Below, one piece after another: positions 1 through 7,227 of a DNA stretch of 19,635 nt. Both the position numbers and the translations under genes were made by a program. This DNA comes from JAAFIP01 sp043728315 (GTDB lineage: Bacteria; Pseudomonadota; Gammaproteobacteria; Burkholderiales; Burkholderiaceae_C), in the NCBI GenBank assembly GCA_043728315.1, contig JAYTMT010000015.1, positions 1 to 19,635 on the forward strand, in the 5' to 3' direction. How positions within the stretch are numbered: the first letter of the stretch is position 1; each line of letters opens with the position of its first letter. The notes under the pieces are model-generated. The model ran no database searches and had not been told where the DNA came from. It was given only the letters and a program-made list of their open reading frames with translations.

Positions 1-963
1 TGGGCCTTGATTCCTGCCGTGGGTTTTCGCATGTATTCCTCGCTTAACCAAGCGCTGGGCAAGCCGCTCTTGGTAACTTGGCTGCAAGTGGGCTCGCTGG
101 GCGTGAAGATACCGCTCACCATTTGGCTGTGTTTTGGCGGCGCAGGCGTGCCGCCCATGGGCTTGGTGGGCTGCGCCTGGGCTACCTTTGCTGTCAATTG
201 GCTGATGCTGGCCTTGGCTGTGCTGATGCTGCGCACGCAGCCAATCTATGCGCCACTGGCGTTGTTTAAGGCCATAGAACGACCCAACTGGCCCTTGATT
301 GGCCACTTTGCCAGAGTGGGCCTGCCCGGTGGTATGGCCTATTTGGTAGAAATTACCTCGTTCACCCTCATGGCACTGTTCATTGCACGCATGGGTGTGC
401 TGCCTTCGGCTGCGCACCAAATTGCCTCTAATGTGACGGGCAGCATGTTCATGGCCCCACTCTCGCTGGGTGTGGCCTACAGCGCCCGCTGCTCCTACTG
501 GATAGGCGCTGGCCAGCCGCTGCTGGCCACCCGCATTGCGCGCATGGGCATTGTCACCACGGTGCTGTGGTGCAGCACCATCGCCCTGCTCTGCGCGGTA
601 TTTGCCACACCGATTGCCAGCCTCTACTCTGCCAACCCTGCCGTAGTAGCGCTGGGCGCAAGCCTGCTGGTGTGGACTGCGGCCTACCACGCGGCTGACG
701 GCATGCAAACCATCTGCGCCTTCTTGCTGCGCTCCTGGAGTGTCACCCTTAGCCCACTCTTGGTCTACACCTTGCTGCTATGGGGCGTGGGGCTGTGGGG
801 CGGCTACCAATTGGCTTACCAAGGCATTGGCAGCCTGCCCGCCATGCACACGCCGCAGGCTTTTTGGATAGCGGGCACGCTGGCTATAGCCGCTGTGGCG
901 GTGGTTTTTTTGGGTATTTTTCTGTACACAAGCAAATCGCACGCAGCCATTCGGCGTGGGTGA
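1..963 (+). CDS. MATE-family multidrug/sodium efflux transporter, 5'-truncated by the window edge
   Basis: The reading frame is open from base 1 (the first codons read W-A-L-I-P-A-V-G-F-R) to a TGA at 961-963. About 320 residues are visible and the start lies outside the window. MATE transporters are inner-membrane proteins of about 450 residues and 12 helices that export drugs or metabolites in exchange for Na+ or H+. The visible part has roughly eight hydrophobic segments separated by short Arg/Lys-containing loops. They include a conserved-looking stretch around residues 215-250 (LGASLLVWTAAYHAADGMQ) that matches the C-terminal half of NorM-like MATE proteins, and it ends with a hydrophobic helix and a short basic tail. 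Family assignment is by protein resemblance; the substrate cannot be told. The gene is followed by a dispersed repeat, with no clear terminator. Confidence 0.85.
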   Translation, partial: WALIPAVGFRMYSSLNQALGKPLLVTWLQVGSLGVKIPLTIWLCFGGAGVPPMGLVGCAWATFAVNWLMLALAVLMLRTQPIYAPLALFKAIERPNWPLIGHFARVGLPGGMAYLVEITSFTLMALFIARMGVLPSAAHQIASNVTGSMFMAPLSLGVAYSARCSYWIGAGQPLLATRIARMGIVTTVLWCSTIALLCAVFATPIASLYSANPAVVALGASLLVWTAAYHAADGMQTICAFLLRSWSVTLSPLLVYTLLLWGVGLWGGYQLAYQGIGSLPAMHTPQAFWIAGTLAIAAVAVVFLGIFLYTSKSHAAIRRG

Positions 964-974
964 GTGCTGTACTT

Positions 975-1040
975 ATGAAAAATACTGCCAATATCAGCGT
1001 CATATGGTCATACTTTGCTACATATTTTGTAGTAATTTCA
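975..1040 (+). repeat. Dispersed intergenic repeat, copy 1
   Basis: This is one of three related segments of about 65 bp in the window; the others are at 5504-5566 and 13092-13157. The shared core is GTCATATGGTCATA, preceded by an A-rich stretch and CAAT(A/G)TCA(G/C)C and followed by a GCTA block and a (T/A)(A/G)TAGTAA block. It lies between the MATE gene and the helicase gene. The helicase may use a TATACT (-10-like) at 1046-1051, just past the repeat. Copies 1 and 2 both open a short frame starting MKN(T/S)(A/G)N(I/V)SVIWSYFAT, but neither has a visible ribosome binding site. Confidence 0.8.
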
Positions 1041-1077
1041 AGCGGTATACTGGTTGCCTGTTGAGCTATAAAAAACC

Positions 1078-3774
1078 ATGACCGATACCCTTAGCCTTTC
1101 CATTTCTCCCCAAATCTCGCCGCAAGGCGTATTGAAAGTGGTGTTGGATACGCAAGCGGCCATGCTCGCGCCCGAGCGCCAAGCGCAAATAGCCAGTGCT
1201 TTTAACCGCGGTCAGGGCTATGGCTTGCTGCATTTGGGCGCTGCCCAGGTGGGCACTAGCCTTGCGCCAGGTTGGAGTTGGTGGCGCAGCTTTGCGGCGC
1301 GTTATGTCACCGCACTGTGCGCCACACCAGTAGGCACGGCAATCGACATAGCAGCGCCTGATAGCGCTACGCTGGATGCCATGGTGGCCGACGCTCCCCC
1401 CATGTTGGGCGCAGAATACCTCAGCGCCCCTGTGCTGCGCATGCTCTGGTCCGCGCTTGATTTAGCATTGCAGGACGAATTGGCAGCCTCCAAACTAAGC
1501 CTACAAGATTTCTTGAAAAATCTGCACCCCGCTTGGAACGTGGTGGGCAGAGTGCACTTTAATTTGGCTGAAAACCGCAAAGACGAGGAAGCGCCGTTTG
1601 CCTTTTTGGCCACCTACACCTCGGGGCTGTCTGCCCACGGCAAGGCGCAGCATTTGCCGCTGTCCAAGGCCTTGGCCGAGTTCTCAGACGGCAAAAGCCG
1701 TGCCCAGCTTTTGTCACTGCTGCTGCCTGTGCAGCGCGCCAGTGCGCAGTGCGAATGGCTGCGTGACATGCTCGAATCGCAAGAAATTTACCACCCAATG
1801 CGCTGGACACCTGTAGAAGCTTGGCACTTACTTAGCGACATTCCCCAGCTCGAACTTGCTGGCATTGTGGTGCGCACACCCGCTTCTTGGGGCGCAAGCA
1901 AACCGGCGCGCCCCAGCGTGAGCGCCAGCATTGGCACGGCGGTGCCATCCACACTGGGCTTGGGTGCTTTGCTTGATTTCAGCATGCAGGTCACACTGGG
2001 GGGAGAGGCTTTAACGCAGGCTGAAATTACGCATTTGCTAGCCCAAGTAGATGGCTTGCACCTGATTCGTGGCCAATGGGTAGAGGTGGATAACAAGAAG
2101 CTGCAACGCTTGATGGCGCGTTTTTCTGACGTGGAAAAAACAGCCGCTGAAAATGGACTTGGCTTTGGTGATGCCATGCGACTGCTGTCACACGCGACGG
2201 TAGACGCACAGGAGCAAGCCGACGATGCCGATTGGTCGCAAATCAGCGCGGGTCCATGGCTGTCGCAAACTCTTGCTGGACTGCGCCAGCCGGAGGGTTT
2301 GGCCCATATAGACCCCCAGCCCCAGCTCAAAGCCACCCTGCGCCCCTACCAGCTGACGGGGGTGCGTTGGCTGTACTTGCTAACCCAACTGGGTTTGGGT
2401 GCCTGTTTGGCCGATGACATGGGCTTGGGCAAAACCATACAGGTGCTCTCCCTGCTGCTGGTTCTCCAGCGTGAGCATAAGGGCAATGCCAAGCCCAAGC
2501 CCAGCCTTCTTGTGGCCCCCGCATCGCTGTTGGCCAACTGGGCGGCAGAGGCAGCGCGCTTTGCGCCCAGCTTAAGACTCTTGGTAGCCCATCCATCGGC
2601 CATGCCCGCTGCGCAATTCAAAGCCCTAGACCCACAGGCATTGGGCGCAGTGGATTTGGTAATTACCAGTTATGGCAGCTTGCTGCGCGCGCCTGCACTT
2701 TCAGACATGCCATGGCGCATTGCCGTGATAGACGAGGCGCAGGCCATCAAAAACCCAAGTTCCAAGCAAACCCGCCAAGTCAAATTACTCAAAGCCCATT
2801 CGCGCATTGCCTTGACAGGCACGCCTGTAGAGAACCGCCTCTCGGACTTATGGTCGCTCTTTGACTTCACCCATCCAGGTCTTTTGGGCACGGGCAAAGA
2901 CTTCACCAAGCTCACCAAGCGCTTGGCCGATACCCAGCATTTTGGTCCTCTGCGCAGCTTGGTGCAGCCCTATATTTTGCGGCGCTTAAAGTCCGACAAA
3001 CGTGTGATTGCAGATTTGCCTGACAAAACCGAAGTCAAAGCATGGTGCCACCTGAGCAGCATGCAAGCTGCGCTGTACCAGCAATCGGTGCAAGACCTTG
3101 CCAGTGCTTTGGAAACCGCCGATGGCATAGGCCGCAGGGGCGTGGTGTTGGCGTTTTTGATGCGTTTTAAGCAAATTTGCAACCACCCTTCGCAGTGGCT
3201 GGGCGACGCTGCTTGGGGCGCAGAGCACAGCGGCAAATTTGCCCGCTTGCGCGAGTTGGCAGAAGTGATAGCGGCCAAGCAAGAAAAAATGCTGGTTTTC
3301 ACACAATTTCGTGAAACCACAGCACCGTTGGCGGCATTTTTAGGCGGCATATTTGGGCAAGAGGGCTTGGTGCTGCACGGCGGCACGCCTGTGGCCAAAC
3401 GCAAAGAGCTGGTCAGGCGCTTTCAAGAAGACGAATCAGCACCGTTTTTTGTGCTGTCACTCAAAGCAGGCGGCTCGGGGCTGAACCTGACCGCTGCCTC
3501 GCATGTGGTCCATTTTGACCGTTGGTGGAATCCTGCAGTGGAAAACCAAGCCACCGACCGCGCCTACCGCATTGGCCAACAGCGCAATGTGCTGGTGCAC
3601 AAATTCGTCTGCCGTGGCACGGTGGAAGACCGCATCGACCAGCTCATTGAATCCAAGCAAAAGCTGGTGACCGATGTGCTACAGGGCGAGGCTGAGCTGC
3701 TGCTCACTGAAATGGGCGATTCCGAGTTGCTTAATTTGGTTAAACTAGACATACATTCTGCACAAGACAGTTAG
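1078..3774 (+). CDS. SNF2-family DEAD/DEAH-box helicase (superfamily II DNA-translocating ATPase)
   Basis: This is an 898-residue protein of the bacterial Snf2/Rad54-like class. Motif I is DDMGLGKT at residues 446-453, motif II (Walker B) DEAQ at 552-555, motif III LTGTP at 579-583, and motif VI QATDRAYRIGQ at 824-834. A typical helicase C lobe (LVLHGGTPVAKRKELVRRFQ, then LSLKAGGSGLNLTAA) lies between III and VI. The roughly 400-residue N-terminal region contains a block (GLHLIRGQWVEVD, about residues 330-342) that resembles the SNF2-associated domain found next to bacterial Snf2 helicases. Such enzymes translocate on double-stranded DNA and remodel protein-DNA complexes; the role of stand-alone bacterial versions is poorly known. 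The downstream SWIM-domain gene begins 37 bp after the TAG stop on the same strand, an arrangement that suggests a co-transcribed pair. No recombination or restriction genes are adjacent. Confidence 0.92.
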   Translation: MTDTLSLSISPQISPQGVLKVVLDTQAAMLAPERQAQIASAFNRGQGYGLLHLGAAQVGTSLAPGWSWWRSFAARYVTALCATPVGTAIDIAAPDSATLDAMVADAPPMLGAEYLSAPVLRMLWSALDLALQDELAASKLSLQDFLKNLHPAWNVVGRVHFNLAENRKDEEAPFAFLATYTSGLSAHGKAQHLPLSKALAEFSDGKSRAQLLSLLLPVQRASAQCEWLRDMLESQEIYHPMRWTPVEAWHLLSDIPQLELAGIVVRTPASWGASKPARPSVSASIGTAVPSTLGLGALLDFSMQVTLGGEALTQAEITHLLAQVDGLHLIRGQWVEVDNKKLQRLMARFSDVEKTAAENGLGFGDAMRLLSHATVDAQEQADDADWSQISAGPWLSQTLAGLRQPEGLAHIDPQPQLKATLRPYQLTGVRWLYLLTQLGLGACLADDMGLGKTIQVLSLLLVLQREHKGNAKPKPSLLVAPASLLANWAAEAARFAPSLRLLVAHPSAMPAAQFKALDPQALGAVDLVITSYGSLLRAPALSDMPWRIAVIDEAQAIKNPSSKQTRQVKLLKAHSRIALTGTPVENRLSDLWSLFDFTHPGLLGTGKDFTKLTKRLADTQHFGPLRSLVQPYILRRLKSDKRVIADLPDKTEVKAWCHLSSMQAALYQQSVQDLASALETADGIGRRGVVLAFLMRFKQICNHPSQWLGDAAWGAEHSGKFARLRELAEVIAAKQEKMLVFTQFRETTAPLAAFLGGIFGQEGLVLHGGTPVAKRKELVRRFQEDESAPFFVLSLKAGGSGLNLTAASHVVHFDRWWNPAVENQATDRAYRIGQQRNVLVHKFVCRGTVEDRIDQLIESKQKLVTDVLQGEAELLLTEMGDSELLNLVKLDIHSAQDS

Positions 3775-3811
3775 GCCAAGCTATTTGTAACCAACGCAAA
3801 AGGACAATGTC

Positions 3812-4975
3812 ATGGGTTATTGGGGATCATATGCACCCTATGTGTCAGTGGCACAGCGGCGCGCCAAAGCTGAAAAAGCAGCTGCCACAGCAAAAAAATC
3901 TGGCCACAATTACAGCCCAATACAAGCCTACCGAGGTGCTGTGGCCAAAACTTTTTGGGGCAAGGCGTGGTGCGACAACTTAGAAGCCTACAGTGATTTT
4001 TCTAACCGCCTGCCGCGCGGTGCCACCTATGTGCGCAATGGATCAGTGATTGACCTTCAAATTGAGCCCGGTCATGTCAAAGCCATGGTCATGGGCTCTG
4101 AGCTTTACAGCATTGCGATCACGGTGAAAGCTGTTCCACAGGCACAGTGGCAGGCCATAGGCAAAGTTTGTGCAGGCTCAATCAGCAGTGTGGTTGACCT
4201 TCTTCAAGGCAAGCTTGACCAACCCGTGATGCAATGCATTTGCAAACCGCAAACAGGCTTGTTTCCCGCCCCCCATGAGCTGCAGCTCAGTTGCAGCTGC
4301 CCAGACTACGCCAGCATGTGCAAACACGTGGCTGCCGTGCTGTATGGGGTAGGTGCACGCCTAGACTCGCAGCCTGAGCTGCTCTTTAAGCTGCGCAATG
4401 TAGATTCTAAAGACCTGATTGTGCAAGCCAGTGCAGGCCTGCCCAGTGGCGGCAAACGCCCCACATCGTCTCGTGTGCTCGCAGACTCAGGGCTGGCCGA
4501 TGTGTTTGGCTTGGAAATGGCAGAAAGTGCGCCACAGCTTGAGGTGTTGGCCAAGTCGGTGAACAAGCCTGCCAAGAAGGCTTTGGCTAAGCCAGTGGCG
4601 AAAACTGCAAAGCCAGTAGCGAAAGCTGCAAAGCCTGCGGCTAAAAAGCTGGCATCCAAAAAGGCAGTCGCTAAAACGCTGCCCATCCAAAAGCCAGTGG
4701 TCAAAAAAACTGCAGCTGGGAAATTGGCTCCTAAGAAATTAGCTGCTAAGAAAGCATCCGTTGGGCAAGCTGTTATCAAGAAAGTGCCAGCAGCAAGGAA
4801 GCCAGTTACAAAAACAGCAACGGCGAAGAAATCACCCGTCAAGAAGCTAATCGTTAAGAAAACGGTCGCTACGAAAACGGTCGCAAAAAAATCGACTGCT
4901 AAAAAAGTGATGGCGAAGAGGCCGACTCCGAAGAAAGCTGTCGCGAAAAAAGCCACTGCCAAGGCCGTTAAATGA
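3812..4975 (+). CDS. SWIM zinc-finger protein with a histone H1-like Lys/Ala-rich tail
   Basis: This 387-residue protein starts at ATG 3812, preceded by an AGGA ribosome binding site about 8 nt upstream. The N-terminal part (about 1-60) carries the WG-rich, Tyr-rich sequence seen in SWIM proteins that accompany Snf2 helicases (FWGKAWCDNLEAYSDFSNRL). The SWIM zinc motif is C161-x-C163-x6-C170-x-H172, within SCSCPDYASMCKHVAAVLYG. From about residue 249 to the end the protein is a low-complexity tail of K-K-A, K-P-V-A and A-K-K repeats, like histone H1 or AlgP tails, expected to bind DNA through charge. SWIM domains bind DNA or protein and are known partners of SWI2/SNF2 ATPases. Being directly downstream of such an ATPase, this is probably its cofactor. 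The tail fused to SWIM is the unusual part and could anchor the helicase to DNA (inference). Confidence 0.88.
   Translation: MGYWGSYAPYVSVAQRRAKAEKAAATAKKSGHNYSPIQAYRGAVAKTFWGKAWCDNLEAYSDFSNRLPRGATYVRNGSVIDLQIEPGHVKAMVMGSELYSIAITVKAVPQAQWQAIGKVCAGSISSVVDLLQGKLDQPVMQCICKPQTGLFPAPHELQLSCSCPDYASMCKHVAAVLYGVGARLDSQPELLFKLRNVDSKDLIVQASAGLPSGGKRPTSSRVLADSGLADVFGLEMAESAPQLEVLAKSVNKPAKKALAKPVAKTAKPVAKAAKPAAKKLASKKAVAKTLPIQKPVVKKTAAGKLAPKKLAAKKASVGQAVIKKVPAARKPVTKTATAKKSPVKKLIVKKTVATKTVAKKSTAKKVMAKRPTPKKAVAKKATAKAVK
4589..4630 (+). repeat. 21-bp tandem repeat (two units) encoding the start of the H1-like tail
   Basis: Two adjacent 21-bp units (4589-4609 and 4610-4630) differ at two bases and encode K-P-V-A-K-T/A-A. 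A shorter degenerate third unit follows. The tail seems to have grown by in-frame duplication of heptapeptide units, and related units continue less regularly to 4970. Confidence 0.75.
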
Positions 4976-5140
4976 AGCCCCGAGGGGCATTCTCTGCGGA
5001 TGGGCGAACTACATATCTCTAAGCCAAATACCGTTGACCGCCTTGCACTGCGCAAAGGGAATAGAGCTGCTCATCCAATACTGTTCGCTTTGAACACTTG
5101 ACGTTGAATCTGAGCTTGTCCTAGGGCTCTGGATTGGCTT

Positions 5141-5230
5141 GGTCAATGCTGCGGCTACACAGAACTGTGCCAACGCATGTTTCGTTCTTAGGTGGTCACT
5201 GCTGCGGCTAAGCGAGTGCCGTGCCAACGC
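5141..5230 (+). repeat. Direct repeat pair, related to the palindrome arms
   Basis: Unit A (5141-5176) and unit B (5194-5230) share GGTCA-x-TGCTGCGGCTA, then 9 or 10 variable bases, then GTGCCAACGC. Unit B is also the outer left arm of the 207-bp palindrome, so its inverted counterpart at 5374-5408 makes a third copy. Confidence 0.75.
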
Positions 5231-5408
5231 GCAAACGGTCGCTGGCCCGCTTCGCGGGAAGACAAGTTTTTTAGGGGCAAATGGGGGGAACGGGCAAACT
5301 CGGGCTTCGCCCTCAAACAGCGCCCGCTCCTGATCCCCATTCGCCCCTAAAAAACCAGCCCAGCGCCCTGATTGTTTGCGCATTGGCACAGCACTCGCTT
5401 AGCCGCAG
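5202..5408. repeat. 207-bp nested imperfect palindrome
   Basis: Paired segments from outside in are: 5202-5219 with 5391-5408 (18 of 18 bases complementary); 5220-5236 with 5374-5390 (15 of 17); 5266-5286 with 5335-5355 (20 of 21); 5287-5295 with 5322-5330 (8 of 9); and an apical hairpin GGGC-TTC-GCCC at 5302-5312, almost exactly at the centre. The left side carries an additional small hairpin CCCGC-TTC-GCGGG at 5246-5258 that has no counterpart on the right. The structure could form a cruciform in DNA or a long hairpin in RNA. Its T6 and A6 tracts lie inside the arms, so it is not a simple terminator. Function unknown. Confidence 0.85.
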
Positions 5409-5503
5409 GGCAAGGTGGTTGCTTGGAACAGATGGAAAACTGCTCAGCTTCACCGTCAAAAGCTTGGGTTGCGTCCCGTTCCACGCTTAGATGTGCACTT
5501 TCC

Positions 5504-5566
5504 ATGAAAAATAGTGGCAATGTCAGCGTCATATGGTCATATTTCGCTACGCTTTTTATAGTAAAT
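5504..5566 (+). repeat. Dispersed intergenic repeat, copy 2
   Basis: It aligns without gaps to copy 1 (975-1040) from the ATGAAAAATA start through the GTCATATGGTCATA core and on to the AGTAA block. It lies in the noncoding block between the 207-bp palindrome and the 27-bp inverted repeat. The short frame from ATG 5504 would give a 31-residue peptide; there is no ribosome binding site, and I regard it as noncoding. Confidence 0.8.
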
Positions 5567-5617
5567 GACACTCTACGAGTAGCATGTCTGCGGTATTAAA
5601 ACCTCACAGCGAGCATA

Positions 5618-5708
5618 GCCCGAGCAGCGTTTTGGCTATCCCGATCGACCGATTTCGGTGTACCCACCGTATGAGGGCGCGTCGGGATAGCCAAAACGCT
5701 GCTCGGGC
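5618..5708. repeat. Perfect 27-bp inverted repeat with 37-bp spacer
   Basis: Arm 5618-5644 is the exact reverse complement of 5682-5708. The spacer (5645-5681) holds its own small hairpin ACCGA-TT-TCGGT. The arms contain GGCTATCCCGA and its complement. There is no T-tract immediately after either arm, so an intrinsic terminator is not well supported. It lies 68 bp beyond the phoR stop codon, so it could stabilise or end that transcript, or be a mobile hairpin (REP/MITE-like) element. Confidence 0.85.
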
Positions 5709-5731
5709 GCACTAAAACTCGGAGAGCGCGC

Positions 5732-5776
5732 AAAAAAAGCAGCTGCATAGGTCTAAAACGAACAGTATTGGCTGCT
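5732..5776 (-). terminator. Weak candidate terminator after phoR
   Basis: On the minus strand AGCAGC (5776-5771, overlapping the phoR stop) can pair with GCTGCT (5743-5738), followed at once by a run of Ts (5737-5732). The stem is only 6 bp and the loop 27 nt, so this is weak. The larger 27-bp hairpin further downstream may matter more. Confidence 0.3.
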
Positions 5777-7149
5777 CAACTGCATTTCACCCGTGCCGCA
5801 GGCAGCGTGAACCAAAAGCTGCTGCCCTGCCCTAGGGTAGATTCAATGTGCAGTTCACCGCCGTGGCGCTGCACCACGTGTTTGACTATGGACAGGCCTA
5901 GCCCCGTGCCACCGCTCTCGCGGGAGCGGCTTCTGTCTACCCTGTAAAAGCGCTCAGTGAGCCGCGCTATGTGCTCTGGCGCAATGCCAGGCCCCGTATC
6001 GGTCACGGTGAATTGGCCTCTGCCGTCGGGCAGCACGCGCCAGCGCACCTGCACCACACCAAGTGGCGGGGTGTAGCGCAGCGCGTTCGACACCAGATTT
6101 TGCATGGCGCTGAGCAATTCGCTTTCAACCCCCAAAATTGTGTAAACACCATCGGCCTCATACACCTCTTCAAAGCGCAGGCGCTGGGGCGAGTCGTACA
6201 GCTGCAAGAGCGCGCGGGCATCGGCTTCTACGCGGCCAAGCAGCGTGTGCACCGCTACGCCGCCATCTACACTGGGCATGGGGCTGCCCTCCAGCTTGGA
6301 CAAAGTGAGTAAATCACTGACCAAATCTTGCATGCGCTGGGACTGCTGGGCCATCAGGCCGAGGTAGCGGCTGCGCTGCGCAGCATCGAGTGGCAAGTTT
6401 TGCAGGGTTTCTACAAAGCCCGAAAGCACTGTGAGTGGCGTGCGGATTTCGTGCGACACATTGGCCACAAAATCGCGGCGCATGGCATCAATTTGCTCCA
6501 ATGCCGTGACATCGCGCGAGAGCAAAAGCGCGCCACCTGTGCTGTCGTTCAATCCAGTTTTATCCTGCGTGTCAGAGTAGGCATGCAACTGTACCGATAT
6601 GCGAACGGGCCGCAGCACGCTGTTTTGTGCGCCCGATAGTACGATTTCCTCGCCCGCTTTGGCACTTAATAAATAGGTCGTGAAAATCGGGTCACGCACC
6701 AAATTGCCAATGTGCTGGGCAATGTCGCGCTGCGCGTCCAGGCCTAAATGCTGGGCTGCGGTTTGGTTGCACCATTCAATGCGGCGGTCTCTGTCGAGCA
6801 GCACTACGCCGTTGGGGGAGTTTTGAATGGCGCTTAAAAAAGCGGCATGGCGGGTTTTTTCGGCTGCCAAAATACGGTCTTTGCCGCGCAGCAGGCGCTG
6901 CATGCGCTCGGAAATGTCTCCCCACTGGCCTGCAAAAATAGGCATTTTCCACAGCGCAGGGGCATCGGGTGTGATCTGTGCGGCTTGCAAATACGCGGCC
7001 AAGCGCGCTCCAAGCCATACATCCCACGCCAGCCATACTGCTGCACCTGCTAAAGCGGCTAAAAACCAATAATTTTCAGAAAAAATGAACAATGTCAGCG
7101 TCGAAAGGACAAAGCACGCTATGGTAAATGTAGTAATTCGGGTAAGCAT
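5776..7149 (-). CDS. phoR: Phosphate regulon sensor histidine kinase PhoR
   Basis: This is a 457-residue membrane-bound histidine kinase. Two hydrophobic segments at about residues 5-22 and 28-46 form the short N-terminal membrane anchor typical of PhoR, with no large periplasmic domain. A PAS-like domain spans about 100-215. The H-box is FVANVSHEIRTPLT with the phospho-accepting His233; the N-box is NLVSNALRYTP (351-361), the G1 box DTGPGIAP (384-391) and the G2 box GGTGLGLSIVKHV (413-425). PhoR autophosphorylates under low Pi and passes the phosphate to PhoB; in Pi excess it is held inactive through PhoU and the Pst transporter. It is the last gene of the minus-strand pst-pho operon, 78 bp after phoB. 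No strong ribosome binding site precedes the ATG, which may mean low expression relative to phoB. Confidence 0.95.
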   Translation of the reverse strand: MLTRITTFTIACFVLSTLTLFIFSENYWFLAALAGAAVWLAWDVWLGARLAAYLQAAQITPDAPALWKMPIFAGQWGDISERMQRLLRGKDRILAAEKTRHAAFLSAIQNSPNGVVLLDRDRRIEWCNQTAAQHLGLDAQRDIAQHIGNLVRDPIFTTYLLSAKAGEEIVLSGAQNSVLRPVRISVQLHAYSDTQDKTGLNDSTGGALLLSRDVTALEQIDAMRRDFVANVSHEIRTPLTVLSGFVETLQNLPLDAAQRSRYLGLMAQQSQRMQDLVSDLLTLSKLEGSPMPSVDGGVAVHTLLGRVEADARALLQLYDSPQRLRFEEVYEADGVYTILGVESELLSAMQNLVSNALRYTPPLGVVQVRWRVLPDGRGQFTVTDTGPGIAPEHIARLTERFYRVDRSRSRESGGTGLGLSIVKHVVQRHGGELHIESTLGQGSSFWFTLPAARVKCS

Positions 7150-7227
7150 AAGTTTGAGATTGTCAGCTATAAATGTGACAAATTAAGGCCTACAGAACTT
7201 CTGCGCTGAAAATAAGCGCCCACTACA

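Larger units (their letters stand above)
5075..5771. repeat. 13-bp inverted repeats flanking the noncoding block
   Basis: CCAATACTGTTCG at 5075-5087 recurs as its exact reverse complement at 5759-5771. A looser match continues inward for several more bases (C/T, then TTT, then AC shared). The two arms bracket all other repeats of the block, as terminal inverted repeats of a roughly 700-bp nonautonomous element would. No transposase is present and no target-site duplication was seen, so this is only a suggestion. Confidence 0.4.
4976..5775. other. 800-bp noncoding block rich in inverted repeats
   Basis: No open frame here looks like a real protein. The open stretches arise because the long palindromes keep several frames open, and the same odd peptides (for example ALA(Q/R)HSLSR) appear from both strands. 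Contents in order: a short GCCC-CGAG-GGGC hairpin at 4977-4988 right after the SWIM gene stop (too weak to call a terminator); one arm of a 13-bp inverted repeat at 5075-5087; direct repeats at 5141-5176 and 5194-5230; a 207-bp nested palindrome at 5202-5408; dispersed repeat copy 2 at 5504-5566; a perfect 27-bp inverted repeat at 5618-5708; and the second 13-bp arm at 5759-5771. The flanking genes converge here, with phoR ending at 5776 on the minus strand. Confidence 0.8.

Noticed and set aside
975..1040. GTCA motifs in the dispersed repeat, considered as Pho boxes
   Set aside because: The GTCA spacing is about 8-9 nt (6 and 8 in copy 3), not the 11-nt register seen at pstS and ppk1.
4306..5055. 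249-codon minus-strand open frame opposite the SWIM protein tail
   Set aside because: It is the antisense image of the repetitive Lys/Ala tail (Phe/Ala-rich), not a real gene.
5009..5389. Open frames of 64-126 codons on both strands in the 4976-5775 block
   Set aside because: They run through the palindrome, yield mirrored peptide sequences from both strands, lack ribosome binding sites and resemble no known protein; read as by-products of the repeats.
5141..5708. Repeats considered as a CRISPR array
   Set aside because: The units are few, unequal in spacing and partly inverted; there are no regular spacers and no cas genes.
7079..7101. CAATGTCAGCGTC inside phoR, identical to part of the dispersed repeat
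   Set aside because: Only 13 bases match, the rest of the core is absent, and the sequence encodes an ordinary membrane helix (LSTLTLFIFSEN) in reverse; probably chance.
7161..7180. TGTCA-N10-TGACA dyad between phoB and phoR, considered as a Pho box
   Set aside because: The halves are inverted, not direct repeats 11 nt apart, so it does not fit PhoB binding; it may be a chance dyad.
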